From Monarcha castaneiventris obscurior (lineage: Eukaryota > Chordata > Aves > Passeriformes > Monarchidae): a DNA stretch of 64,000 nt. The notes under the pieces were generated by a model. That model saw only the letters and a list, made by a program, of their open reading frames with translations, had not been told where the DNA came from and searched no databases. The DNA lies in NCBI GenBank assembly GCA_026261815.1, contig JAMPIT010000417.1, positions 3,815,501 through 3,879,500 of the forward strand. The letters run 5' to 3'. Shown piece by piece: positions 25,086 through 36,800 of the stretch. Positions within the stretch are counted from its first letter, which is position 1. Every line of letters starts with the position of its first letter. Both the position numbers and the translations under genes were made by a program.

Positions 25086-28000
25086 TAATTTGTTTCTTGT
25101 ACACTTGGAACATTATCAGTAAACCTAATGTGATACAAAATCATGAATTTTAAGTAATTATCATGTATCTCTAACTTCAACCATCCAGAATTCTGCCTCT
25201 TGGCTAGTTAATCTACTGATTATTGATCAGTACCTATTGTCTACTGCTTATGAATTAATCCAAACCAGCTATGAAACACAGAAGGAAGGCAATTCTACCC
25301 AAATTTAGCTTCAACCTACCTATATAAGTGGGCATTTTTATATATTCTACATATACTTTCAATTACAAATGTTTTCCTGCTCTTCAAAGGTTACCTACAA
25401 AATATTTAAATTAGGGACATGTTTCATCTTGAACTAAAATCATTCAATATCCACTTTGGGGTGAGCTCAGTCACACTCTATGCTCCCTAACAATATTGAC
25501 TAGATCTCCATTGGCTGTGATAGGAACTTAGACACCTAGCACTGACATCAACACCTACAGAAACATAGCTGCCACTGGCTGTTTTAAAGTGGAACTAAAT
25601 TGCACTCAAGATGTCATTTTTAACATTATTTCTCTCTTTAGAAAACATATGTGCAACACATAGGAAACAGTGTAAAATTATTGTAATAAAAGCATAACCT
25701 TGTGGAATTAAATCTCACAGAACCTTTCTTATAGTAGATACCTGTGCATTATTAGAAATTAATAGATGTTAAGTGAGGTGTACAACAGTTGTATCACTTC
25801 TAATGCAAAGTGATCATACTGAAAATACTTTCATCAGAAAAAAGCAATCAAAAATTTTTAAAAGGTCTTCCAATAAAGGCTAGAAGGTTAAAAAAAATGT
25901 ATTTCCTTCTTCCCAAAAGGGTCCATGTACATGAAAATGTCACATCAGTAGGCAGAAATTAACACTACTTACTGCACCTTAAACATTTAACATTAAAAGC
26001 TGTCAATATATTTTACCTTGAAGTATTAGTATAGGATTAGAATGTGTACTCTAACTAGAAGTGGCCAGCAGAGAAACCCCATGGCAGAAGGGAATTCCAG
26101 CTGTGGAACTCCTTTATCTGTCACTTTCCCAGGTGAGCACAGTAAGCTTGCTGAAGAAAAGGCACTGTAACTGCACTCTCCATTACACTGTCCCTTAGAG
26201 ATTATATACCAGTAGCATAAATTAAAGCAGTTTATAGGATGCTTCAACTTGTGCCTTTGTCAAGAACATTTTAAAAATGGGCTAGAGCTGCAAGCACTCC
26301 TTAACAGCTCATCCATGAATACTCATACAAACTGAAACTGAGGCAAAAAAAATAATCTACCTGTAGAGTTTCAGAAATGTGGCTATGTCCTGGATCACTA
26401 CTGCAGTGACTGTGAAACATCTGCCCTAAAAGCATCTGTATTTTTTCTTCATAACATTTCCAACCTTCACAAGATACAGACTCCAGACCTTTCAGATAAC
26501 ATCAGTCTTCATTCTACTTCATTTATTTCCCCTCTTAGTTCTGCTATAACATTACTACTTAAAAACAGTAATATTTCAATCTCAAAAATGCATAAAGCAG
26601 CATTAATTCTGTTGAATTACCAAACTACTAAAATCATAGATGTTAGACAAGAGGGGAAACACAGTGATGATCACAATGAATTTATCGGGTTCACTGTGGA
26701 GTTACACTAGCCATCTAGTGGCTAAGAATTCTAAACATACTGTTTTAAGTTACAGACACTTCAACTTTCTGAAGATTTTTCCTTACCTTCTTCTTTTAAT
26801 GTTTGTCAAATTTCCCTTACTAGTCTGCCTGATTCCATCATAAACTCCAGCAGTCCTCCCAGCACAGTTACCATTACTTGATCCTATATATGGTTAGATA
26901 AAAAGACCTTGGTAGATTTTACAGTAGATCTATAGTTCTTGCTGGTCATTTTTTGCATTTGGTCTAATATTTTAGAAAATTAATAGAACATACACTTCAC
27001 CAATACTCAGAAAACAAGCTCTGGAGTAAGGAGAAGTGAGAATTTTATCCATGGAGTTTAATTACAGAGCTTGAATCCAGGATCATGCTGAACTCCTAGA
27101 GAAGATTTATTACACAGACTTTGTGAATTGCCTTGCCCTTAACCATCTATTAGATGTCTTGGATACTGTTACATTGCTACCTTTACATATGGTAAATATT
27201 TCAAACTAGAAAAGAAATCTAAGGAATTCAATAGATAAAATGCTGTCTGAACTTTGATTGAAAGCATTTACCAAAAGTGAGAAAAAAAATAAGTCTAAGA
27301 AGGGTAGAAGATAACAAAATGAAGGCTAAGAGAAGCTCACACAATTTGAAAGGGCAAACAAACAGAGCCAAGGCAGCAATCAACTATTACTAATACCAAG
27401 GAGCATAAACTAACTGTTGTCCTCATTATTAGTTTGCATTCCATACTGAAAGGCAAAATGAAGAAAGATTAAATATGTCCTCAAAAGAATTAGGTTACCT
27501 ACTCTTAACAGGATAAAGAAGGTAATTGGGAAATCTGGGAATGCTGGTCTCTGCTTAGGACATCGGTACAAACCCCTTCATTAATTAAGAGTAGTACAAC
27601 TAAAATTAGGAATAAATACAGACTAAATGGATGCCCCATGGAACTATGTAATAAATACTTTCCATTTTATTATCTGTGCTGGTTGTCTGAAATAAACACC
27701 TTGGAATTGTGTGAGCCCAGAACTCTGGTACTGCAAGCCTCATATCAGACAATCTCCTTATAAAAGAACCTAAGAAAGCTCCCCTTACTTTAAACAATGC
27801 TAGTTGAAATGATAAACAGAAGTAGTCCCCTTATTCTTGTTGATAAGTTGATCCATTTGTTATTCAAACTGTAACATGAAAAAACTTTCAAACTGTTAAC
27901 TAAAGCTTCATTAAGTATTTCAGCATTTTAAATACTTCCTGCTCTAGAAGCCCTACCAAGTGTGATCTGATTTTGCAAAGGAAGCTGAATGAATCAGAGG

Positions 28001-31000
28001 GCTCTGCACAAGGACAGAAGAGGATCTGTGTGGTTTTCAGCACGCACTGAGGCCATCAGGCTAAACTGTGGCTTTGCTGCAAGCAAGACACTGCTCTGAG
28101 AAACAGATGAGGAAACAGATTGCAACTCCCAGACTGACAATCTGCTTGCCGTGTTTCTTATACTTTAGAGGAGAAATAACTTGGGCCAGGCCTACACATG
28201 GTGTAGCTGCGCTAAGCAAGGCTGAGCAAAGAACGGAGCCATTCCCTGCCACAGTGCCAAGTGTGGAAGGGGAAGAAACCAGCTCCAGGCAGGCTGCTCC
28301 GCCCTCTCATGCTGTGTAATGGCAGCAGCCAACAAAGAGCAAAAAAGGGCCAATTCAACCTTCCCTACCACCCTGTGCCAGTTCATATTAATTAATATTC
28401 AATCCCACAGTCCCGTTAAAAATCCAAAGCTCTTTTAACATGTACAGTTTAAAAAGACTAAAAATTAGCATATAATCAAAACCTATCCATTCTTGCTAGT
28501 AACATAGAACAAACAGGCATGTACATGACTACACACAGCAAAATGGGATAAGGTCTCTGAGATACATTAAAACCTTCAAAGTTACTTCTCCTAAAAACAC
28601 TTTGAAAGAAACGAAGGCTGTCTCTATCCAACAATGAAAAACTCGTTGGTCAATTAAAACATGTTATGTATACAGAGATAATCAAATGAAGTAAATTAAA
28701 AATACCAGGTTTGTTGGAAACAATTTACTCTTTCTATGTGTTAAATCCTTTAATATGCATTTAAGGATTTGGGATACAGAAATTAAATGATACATTCTGT
28801 TAGAGAGACTGTGAGATTTTACTGTCAAGTTTTTGTGTTTACACTGGAATAATGTAAGAGCCAGTGAAATAATGTAAAAATATGTGAAAATTCTATTTGC
28901 AATCTGGAAAAAAAAATCCCTAAGTCTAAACTTAAAAAGTTTTTTTTTTAATGTGAAACATATTTAATATACTAATGTATGACAATTCCAGGCAGTGGAA
29001 TCCACAGAGAAACAGAAAAAATAAATTTAGACTTAAGTCTTCTAAACTTTGAATGCTGTATGAGGCGTCTCAAAATAGCCCTATTTCATAGTAAAAGAGA
29101 GCCCAGCTCTGCACTAATGCTTTGGGTTGGAGCAGGCAAAACATGTAACACAGCTTTAGATATCCTGATGTATCACACCTGGTTCCTGGTTCTTTGTCAA
29201 AGCCCATCAGTCCATTCAGAAAACACCTGGGCACCTAAAATACCAGTAAGTACCCAGGTTTAAGCAATTAAATTATGTCAGGTGTTAGGTTACTTGCTCT
29301 AGCACGTTGCAATGCCTTATGCTGATCTTTTCACCTGGGGAATTCACCTTTGCTATATTCACCCATGATCTTTATAATAAAGAGCAAACTATGGAGATTC
29401 AGGCAGGGGGCACCAATTGACCCAGAGCAGCCTTCCAACACTTCTCCTGAACTGAAACGAGTTAGAAAGTCCACACAGTCAAACATCACTGATTTGTTGC
29501 CATTGTTTTAGATAAACAAATTTGGGCATGAGGTATTATATAGTAACTATTACAGATATCTGGGTGCATATGAGGTCTTAATTAAGCATTCATCATTTTT
29601 ATGCACTTTGCACATACTCTAAGCATGTGTTTAAATTCTCGCAGGAATTCATTCATACATTTATATGTGTGCTTAAATAGCCTTCCAGAACAGAGCTGTT
29701 TTCCTGAACTGTTGTCATAATTTAATGACTTAGAAGACAGGCCTTTAAAAATTAAATAATTTAGTTTTCAATTAGCATCAACAAACAGGTCCAACTCTAG
29801 AAAAACCATACAAAAGTTTGCCCTATTTTCCCCCCAAGTACCATAAAACACATTAACCGTTAAGGAAAAAAAAAAAAAAGCTGTTATAAAAATGTAATTA
29901 GGGCATCAGAGCTCAGATAGTTTGTTCATTGGTTCAGATAACAATCAATTTGTATTTGTCAATTTATGAATATTAAATTTCATTCCCAGGGAACATAATT
30001 ACTGTAAAGCCAATTTCTACCAAAAAAAAGGTGTCTAGCCATAGAGAGTTCAGCCACATAAACAGAGTTGTCTCCAGCACTTTGAAGAAATCCAAAGGGA
30101 AAATGTACTCTTACTACCTAGACCGATGCATCAGGCACAGTATTAGTCCATTTGCATCCTGTAAGAGTTGGACTTTTCCAGCCTAATGCTAGAAACAGCA
30201 CTGCCACAAGGAGAAAGAGCAAGCAACATGGACCTTTCTCACTACAGCGGGACACGTACAGTCCTGGGGCACCATTTTAGAAATTGAGCAATAATTATGA
30301 TCAACAAAACAGCAGGAGTTACTGTCAAACATGACTCCTAAAAATTATATAAAATTAAGAAACTGTTGTCCCTATATTTTTCTCTGTTGCTTTCTTTTAA
30401 ACAACTTTCAAATGAAGTTTTTATTCTAATAAACTGTATGCAAAAATACCCATATAGCTCTACTAGTAAACTTCTTCAATAGGTTTTCTATTTAGAAAAT
30501 CTTTGGATCCCCCTCAAATTCAAACTTTTATACTGTACAATTATGGCTCTTCTACAACTTTGCTATTTTCAGTAAGTGTTGATTTCCCAAACAGGACCAA
30601 TATGTTCATATGACTCTCAGTACCTTATTTTTTTTCCATGTGTTCTGTACCAAGACAGATCCAACCTTAATCTTGCATGTCATTCTGGACTTAATCCATA
30701 ATTAATGGCATCAGTTAGATCATGGAACATCTCCAAAAAAAAAAAAGCTATGTCAAAATACCTGTCACATACAATTCTTTCTTGAAAAACATTTAGTATA
30801 ATGCATAGTAGTTTCTGCTTTGAGTATTCCTGCTGAACCCTCTACAAAGTCTTATGTTCCATACTGTGTTAGATTGTGAACATTTACGCATCAAATCATT
30901 ACTGAATTCTTTCTAAATTAGAAATATTTAATCATACAGCTGGATGCAGAATACGGCTGAAAGTTCACTTTTAATTTTTGAAGTTGCATTTACAGAAGCC

Positions 31001-32690
31001 ATAGACATTCTTGTTAACATTAGTAAGAAATGCCATAAATTAAACATCTGTTTTACTTCTCTTTAAGCTAAGTGCACTTCCAGGGGAAAAAAAAGCCAGT
31101 TGACTTTACAACCTAAAATACTTCAATCCTGAGTAACAAACAAGGACTGTGGTGACCCATCTGTATATACAAAACACATAGTTCACGTGTTCTGTGTACA
31201 CAACATATGACAATGATGTTTAATAAAGGAAGGCAAGCACAAGCAAATACACTCCCTCTGGATATACAGAACGTATGACATACAACATGAAATTAACAGT
31301 GCAAGAATACAGCAGAGGCACTAGCCCTGGAGAAAGCCACTACACCAATCATGCATTAGAACTAGATTATAAATGGCCAGTCATTGCACCGAAGTGAACT
31401 TACTTCTGTGCTCAGAAAAGTGGGTATCATATTTCAAATTCAACTGACTATCTGGCACACTTCTTCCTAAGCAGCCTATTCGAGTACAGTACAAAAAGCA
31501 ATCACATGGTGTGTTTTGATTTTGGTCAATGGGTTAGTAATTCAACAATGGAGCAATAGCATAGAACTTTGGTAAACTGTGAATACCTGAACTGCTGTTG
31601 TTTACAGCACTAAACCTGGCTTTAAAATAGCAAGATTTTATAATAAAGTTTAAACAGTATAATTTGGAGAGTTAACACTAAATTTTCCCTGATAGGGAAC
31701 TTTGAAATAATATAAATACCTTGACAAGAAGGCACTGGCAATAGAATCACAAATACATTTTCATTTAATCAATTTCCATTGTGCCAGGCCTCCTCTTTCT
31801 TTAAAGAACAAAACACCAAACCAAACCCCCAATTTATTCAAGTTCTAGGTCAACAGTGTTTCAGTTCATTTTGTCTTCTTTTGCTATGCCTAGTTTAGTG
31901 TTGAACACTAGCACTGGACTGTGTGCTGCAGACCTCTGCTCTGATACAGTCAAATGTCATAAATAATTGTGACAATGCTCTGACTTAAGAGCATGATGAA
32001 ACTTATGATCAAAGCTATGCTGTAGGTCGCAGGAGATACAACTAATGACTGAAGTTAAGCCCTTTCACCCAACATGGCCAGTAACCCAGTTTCACTCTAC
32101 TAAATCCAGGTACCTTGAAAGTAATGCTGCTCTTACCTAACCTGTTCCCTAAGTTTTACACCTCCTCTGCCTCGATGATCTCCCACAAAACAGATTCCCT
32201 TTCTTTGTTTTGTAGGCTTATTACGATGGCATGCCTAATTTCTTCTGCAAGCAAGGGTAGCAACTATGGATGAGGGTATGGGGTGAAGCTATGTCTTTTT
32301 ACACAGAATTCCACGATGCAATGACTTGTCTGTGATAAACACTTCCATTTGTGATTAAAGTAGCAATTTGAAGATGGAAATATCAAAGGAAGGGTGATTA
32401 ATACATTGTATATATTAGCCCGGCAGTCAAAACATAAGTTCTGCACCACAGCTAGTAACAGAATGAACAAGGACCCTGCAGACGCATTGAAGGCAGGAAA
32501 TTCAGTACCACTATATTAATAAAATGACTGCCTGTGACTTTAAACCCTGGCATGCTTCTAGTTGGGGGGAGAGTGAAGGTTTTATTGTTACTATGAAGGA
32601 TGCGGGAATGGAAATGAAGATGAGAGGGGCGATGATAATGATTATAGGGAAGAAGAGGTTAATATCCCCAGCATTTGATGGGGAACGATG
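25086..32690. other. ANKS1B intron 1, segment C: no gene seen
   Basis: This is AT-rich intronic DNA leading up to the donor of exon 1. A somewhat GC-richer pocket at about 28020-28380 contains short open frames on both strands but no recognisable protein; it may be an old unidentified repeat. Poly(A) runs occur at about 29865-29879 and 30736-30747. No exon or RNA gene was recognised. Confidence 0.6.
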
Positions 32691-32697
32691 TCCCTAC

Positions 32698-32831
32698 CTC
32701 AATAAGCTGGACAAGGGAATAGCTCCAGATCCACTGCCCAGGATCCCTCCTTTCCTCCCAGAGAGGAGTTTCTCCACCAGAGCCACATTCCCAGTGCGAG
32801 CGGCTTCCAGCAGTTCCTGGTCCTTCCCCAT
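32698..32831 (-). CDS. ANKS1B: ANKS1B (AIDA-1) coding exon 1, N-terminal 44 residues
   Basis: The reading frame starts [16 protein letters not shown] and runs to IPLSSLL, giving 44 codons plus two bases (AG) that the next exon completes, as Ser in the human protein. This is nearly identical to the human ANKS1B N-terminus. The paralogue ANKS1A also starts [13 protein letters not shown] but has a long glycine run after KLLSG, so ANKS1B is the better match. Residues 7-23 form the first helix pair leading into the ankyrin repeats. The ATG has a strong context (ACCATGG, A at -3 and G at +4). The donor reads TTGAG|GTAGGG at 32697-32696. The frame stays open further upstream and includes a GTG codon at 32879, but no in-frame ATG was seen in the stretch I read, so ATG 32831 is chosen. 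The exon is embedded in a CpG island. Confidence 0.95.
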
Positions 32832-33098
32832 GGTCGGGAACCGAGCAGCCCCCCACGGGAGAGCTGCACCCCGGGCCACAGCGGCCCCCTCCCTCCACAG
32901 AACGGTCTCCCGTCCCCAGACCCTGCCTCAGAGCAGAGCACAGCAGAGATTCCTGCAGTCCCTTCCAGACCAGCAGGAGCAGCAGCAGGAGGGAGGAGGA
33001 GAATCACCTCCTCCTAGTTTCACTGGATCATTTCTGGGTGGAGTGTGGAAGAAGGGGGGAGGAGGGGAGAGAGGGAGGACGAGGCCAATAAAGACCCT

Positions 33099-33109
33099 CC
33101 CCCCCCCCC
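33099..33109. repeat. Poly(C) tract of 11 bases
   Basis: Eleven consecutive C on the plus strand (poly-G on the ANKS1B strand) lie within the promoter island, next to a G-rich stretch at about 33053-33080. The tract is prone to length polymorphism and sequencing error. Confidence 0.9.
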
Positions 33110-33212
33110 ACTCCCATGCACACACAGCCCCGGCCGGGAGGATGGGGTGGGGGGAGCGGGCAGCCTCGGCCCCCGTGGGCGGACGGGCTGCTGGGGATAG
33201 CGACGCTCACAG

Positions 33213-33246
33213 ACGGACGGACGGACGGACGGATGGATGGATGGAA
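33213..33246. repeat. (GGAC)n/(GGAT)n tetranucleotide repeat in the ANKS1B promoter island
   Basis: On the plus strand about five GGAC units are followed directly by about three GGAT units, so the array looks like a CpG-decay series of one tetranucleotide. On the gene strand it reads as TCCA/TCCG repeats. It lies about 380-415 bases upstream of the ANKS1B start codon, in the 5' UTR or core promoter. Confidence 0.9.
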
Positions 33247-33389
33247 GCGGGGAGGGGCGGGCGGAGGGAGGGAAGGATGGAGGGAGCGAGGAGGCGCAGC
33301 CCTGCCGTGCCAGGCCCGTTGCTGAGGAGACGCGGCTGGCGCGCTCCCAGTGGCTGCCCGGGCGCGGCGCCCCCTCCGCCCGCCCGGCG

Positions 33390-33414
33390 CCCCCGGCCCG
33401 GCCCGGCCCGGCCC
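33390..33414 (-). promoter_or_regulatory. G-quadruplex-forming motif (five G-runs separated by CC)
   Basis: The minus strand, which is the non-template strand of ANKS1B, has five runs of three or more G separated by two-base CC spacers. This fits the G3+N1-7 rule. It lies about 560-585 bases upstream of the ANKS1B ATG, in the CpG island. Folding potential is a sequence inference; function is unknown. Confidence 0.7.
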
Positions 33415-33880
33415 GCTCTCACTGCGGTGCCGCCAGCGCCGCCCGCCAGGTGCTCCGGCCGCGCCCCCGCCCGGCCCCCAGCGGCCTCGGGGCAGCGCCG
33501 GGCTGAGGGAGCCTGCCCTCTCCGAGCACGGCCCGCGGCCTGGGGAGCGCAGGGAGGGCGCAGGGAGCGCCGGGCGGGCTCCTGCGGCGGCGCTGGGGAC
33601 GCGCACCCAGCCCGGGGCGAGCCGGCGGCAGGTGCGGGCGGGGCCGGCGGGCCGCGGCACGATGCCGCCTGTGTGCCAGGCGGGGGCTGGAGCCGGCATT
33701 CCTGCCCCTCAGGGACGCGCAGCGGCCCCGCACCGACACCGCCGGCCCCGCTGCGCCGAGCCGTGCGCGCAGATGGGAAAAGCGGGGCCCGCGGAGGTCG
33801 GGAGCGAAGCGGGCAGGCGGGACCGCCGGCACCTGCCGCACGCCGGGATCGCGGTTTTCAGTGCGCCCGAGGATGGGGGG

Positions 33881-36800
33881 TATAACTGAATATATGTGGT
33901 ATCGAATCCAGGCAGCCTTTCTGAGACCTTTTAAATTGTATGACTTTTCCGGGCACTGAAATTAATCATACCTTATGGATTTTGGGTTCTTTTCAAGCAG
34001 TGCTGAAAATACTCAGTGCTGGCCAAATCATAGGTGCATCCTTGAGAAATGTGCCGTTTGATACTGTGCCTATGTGAGAACCAAATTACAGCCCCGTGTT
34101 CCTGTTTTAGTCTAATAATTGGTTTAGGTGGGACTACAGGCAAATAAGTTATGGTCCCTTACCGTTCCCCCACTGGCATCAGTGGCACACTCCCATGAAT
34201 TGTGTTCAGAAGAAAGAATGGCAGCAATGGCAAAATAATATTGTGTTAGGCAGGATTCTAATGTTATGTTTTCAGAGAGCGTTTAGTACACCAAACCTAT
34301 TGAACATGTAAGGCAGTGGAAAGATCCTTGTAGATTTCACAAGTGATTTGTTATAGGCCCTGTCAGTAACAGTTCTACATATGTTTTTGTGTTTCCATTA
34401 GCTAATTAAGCAGTTTTAATCTCTTAAAAGTGGATAGAAATTTCATTCTGGGGTCTGATTTTCTCTTACAAAGGAAAAAAATAAATCCTTATGGAGACCT
34501 ATCATTCCAATAAAGTAGTCCACGGAGACAAAACAGTATATTTTAGCTAGAAAATGTGATTTACATAGTTTGTCATTTTCAGGATGTAAAATGATGTCTT
34601 CTCCAATATTGTCAGCAGGACACAGAATGGAGCACATGCATAAAATTATTAGGGACTCTGTAACTACAGCCTTTCTTATTGAAACAGTCTGATATAAATA
34701 GCAATTTCAAGGCCTGATTCTGCGATCACAAGTGTTTCCTTATGGTTTGAATATATAAATGTATAATCACATGAATTAGGATTTGTAGTTTAAGTCCTTA
34801 GTCACAGCAGAGTCTCAGTGGAAAACAGTAATGTAAAGCTGGACTAAAAATTTTATCTTGTTGCCAGCCACTTGAGAGTTAACTAGAGCCAAAGAAGTTA
34901 GCCATAAACTAAGAAAACCCCAGCATCCTGAATTCTTGATGTCCTCTGTTAAAGTTGCCATAATTTCCCGATGTTCCTGCCATGCTTTTGATTTTGTATG
35001 CAATCACATGCATTGCCTGATAAACACCTTCTCACATGTATCTTCTGCATGCTCTGCATGAAGAGATTCCTTCAAGTTTGCTGAGAGCCCCTGAAGAGGT
35101 GCCAGTATTTGGTGAAGAGCTAATCATTAGGCAGGAGTGTGTGCATACAACTGCACATTTGTGAAAAATTAGATTAGAAGCAGATACTAAGGAAAATCTC
35201 AGGTTTTTAAGAATTTGTATTGTTTATATGGTTGGATCAGCAGATGGCAAATATGACTCAGTATAAACGTTACATAATTCTTCAAGGGAAAATAAAATCT
35301 CAAGACTGTGCTCTAATTGAAATGATCGTCCAGAAGCTGTTGAGGAGCAGTATGGAGAATCAGGATAGAAATATCAATGGAGCAGATGCATGCAGTGGCC
35401 AGCAAATTCGGAAAGACTTTATGAATGTAGCAAGGCTCAAAACCCCAGTAAACCCGTCAGCCTAGTGCCAAAAAAACCCTGTGAAGGCCAAATAGATTTA
35501 GTTTCATTAACAAATAGAGCAGAACAGAGTAATTCTATCAATTTGAAAAGATAAGAGGAATGTAAGCAGCACTAGTTAATGGAAGGGTTAAACATGGATA
35601 AATTCTGAGGGCTACTGAAGGGAAGAATTGAGAACATGAGCTGGTCTGTTTCCAGAGATTAAATCAACAGTGGACCGTAGTAAGAAAAACAAAGTATCTA
35701 GACTGAGTTGAATGTAAATGGCCAAACCCATTCATTAGATTAAGTGGACTCCTTTGTATTTTTAAATCTTACATTTTTTGCTCCTGGTACTATCAGGACA
35801 ACACTGTGGAGTGTTAAAAGTTGTATGTATGATAAATAAGTGAATTAGACATAGAAAGTAGAGACATTATTTTATAATTTGCAGTAGTTACAGATGAGAA
35901 AATTTGTAAAACGGCGAAGAGATCTTTCAAAATGTTGTATGCTTTTTGAGCAGTGATATTCCATACCACAGCAGACTTTTGATTCTATGATTTTAGTATT
36001 TGTGAAGACATTTTAAGTTATGACCACTGCAGCTGTCAGTGTCTAAGTGGCATCACACCTTCAATCTCAAAATTTCTCTTAACACAACATATGCTTTACC
36101 TTCTGTTTTCTTCCATTTTCTAAAATACCAGAGAGAGCACTTAGCCTACCTAGAAATTCTTTAAACTGGTTTGTCATTTGAAAGGACTGGGAGTGACTGT
36201 AAAAAGCAGGGAGTTTCCTTAATGTTTTTACAATGCAACTATCACTCAGCTTTGTTCTCATATCAGGGTGAATCCTTCATTTCTTCCTCCTGCAGTCTCC
36301 CTGACTTAAAGGCAAATTAAATGGGTGCTTCGTGCTTCCTAACATTCTGTAACTTTCTCCTCTCTAGTTTCAAGCAGAAGCCTGCAAGGGAGTATGAAAA
36401 ACTGAGTTGCAGGTATTGAAGAAAACACTAAATCTGTGATCTTAAAAAATAGTTGTGTAGAATGGCAAACATATTAACATCATATTTCAGGACTATGTGT
36501 TATCAATTCTCTCACATAAAGATATAAGGAAGGCCTAAGATCTTGATTACAGATTCTGAGGGATATTCGGAGACAGAGCACAAAATGCTAGAATAAACCA
36601 TCAGTTCTTTTTGACAGCAGAAAATAAATTAGCATTAAATAGGCCTGATTATTATTCTAATTTTTGTGAAGGCTGCCCGAGAAAAAGTAGTATTTTTCAT
36701 GCATCTGGGTGGCAAGTGTTTTTCAGTCTTGATATTGTCTTTTGCTCTTTAGAGTGTACATCCATAGCCTGAAAAAGAAACTGAGTTTCAAGCCATGAGC

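Larger units (their letters stand above)
1..32831 (-). other. ANKS1B: ANKS1B gene, 5' part (exon 1 plus the start of intron 1)
   Basis: The first coding exon lies at 32698-32831 on the minus strand. Everything below it to the window edge is intron 1, because no second exon is recognisable. ANKS1B encodes AIDA-1, a postsynaptic scaffold that in the known family has N-terminal ankyrin repeats, two SAM domains and a PTB domain. Only the beginning of the ankyrin region is encoded here. Introns of tens to hundreds of kilobases are normal for this gene, which spans more than 1 Mb in human. The gene is read towards decreasing coordinates and leaves the window at position 1. Exon 2, which should encode the first full ankyrin repeat (NCTDSSGYTALHHA-like in human), was looked for by eye and not found. 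Confidence 0.9.
32690..33880 (-). promoter_or_regulatory. ANKS1B: CpG island: ANKS1B promoter, 5' UTR and first exon
   Basis: GC content and CpG density rise abruptly against the AT-rich surroundings. The densest part is about 33120-33850, with many CG dinucleotides, GGGGCGGG-type Sp1 boxes (for example near 33252) and GC-rich repeats. It covers the ANKS1B start codon and ends just upstream of it on the gene's strand. This is the usual form of a broad, TATA-less neuronal gene promoter. The start site cannot be placed from sequence alone. The 5' UTR must lie above 32831. Large open frames appear on both strands in this block, but they reflect GC-rich composition and not genes. Confidence 0.85.

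Noticed and set aside
32832..32879. In-frame upstream start for ANKS1B at 32879
   Set aside because: The codon is GTG, not ATG, and human ANKS1B begins at the MGKDQE methionine, which has a strong start context.
33028..33699. Minus-strand 223-codon and overlapping frames in the CpG island
   Set aside because: Same compositional cause; they lie in the ANKS1B 5' UTR or promoter, and the true start codon is at 32831 in another frame context.
32524..33885. 453-codon plus-strand open frame across the CpG island
   Set aside because: It is a run of Pro, Ala, Arg and Gly created by GC-rich composition, it overlaps the ANKS1B first exon antisense, and it has no domain.
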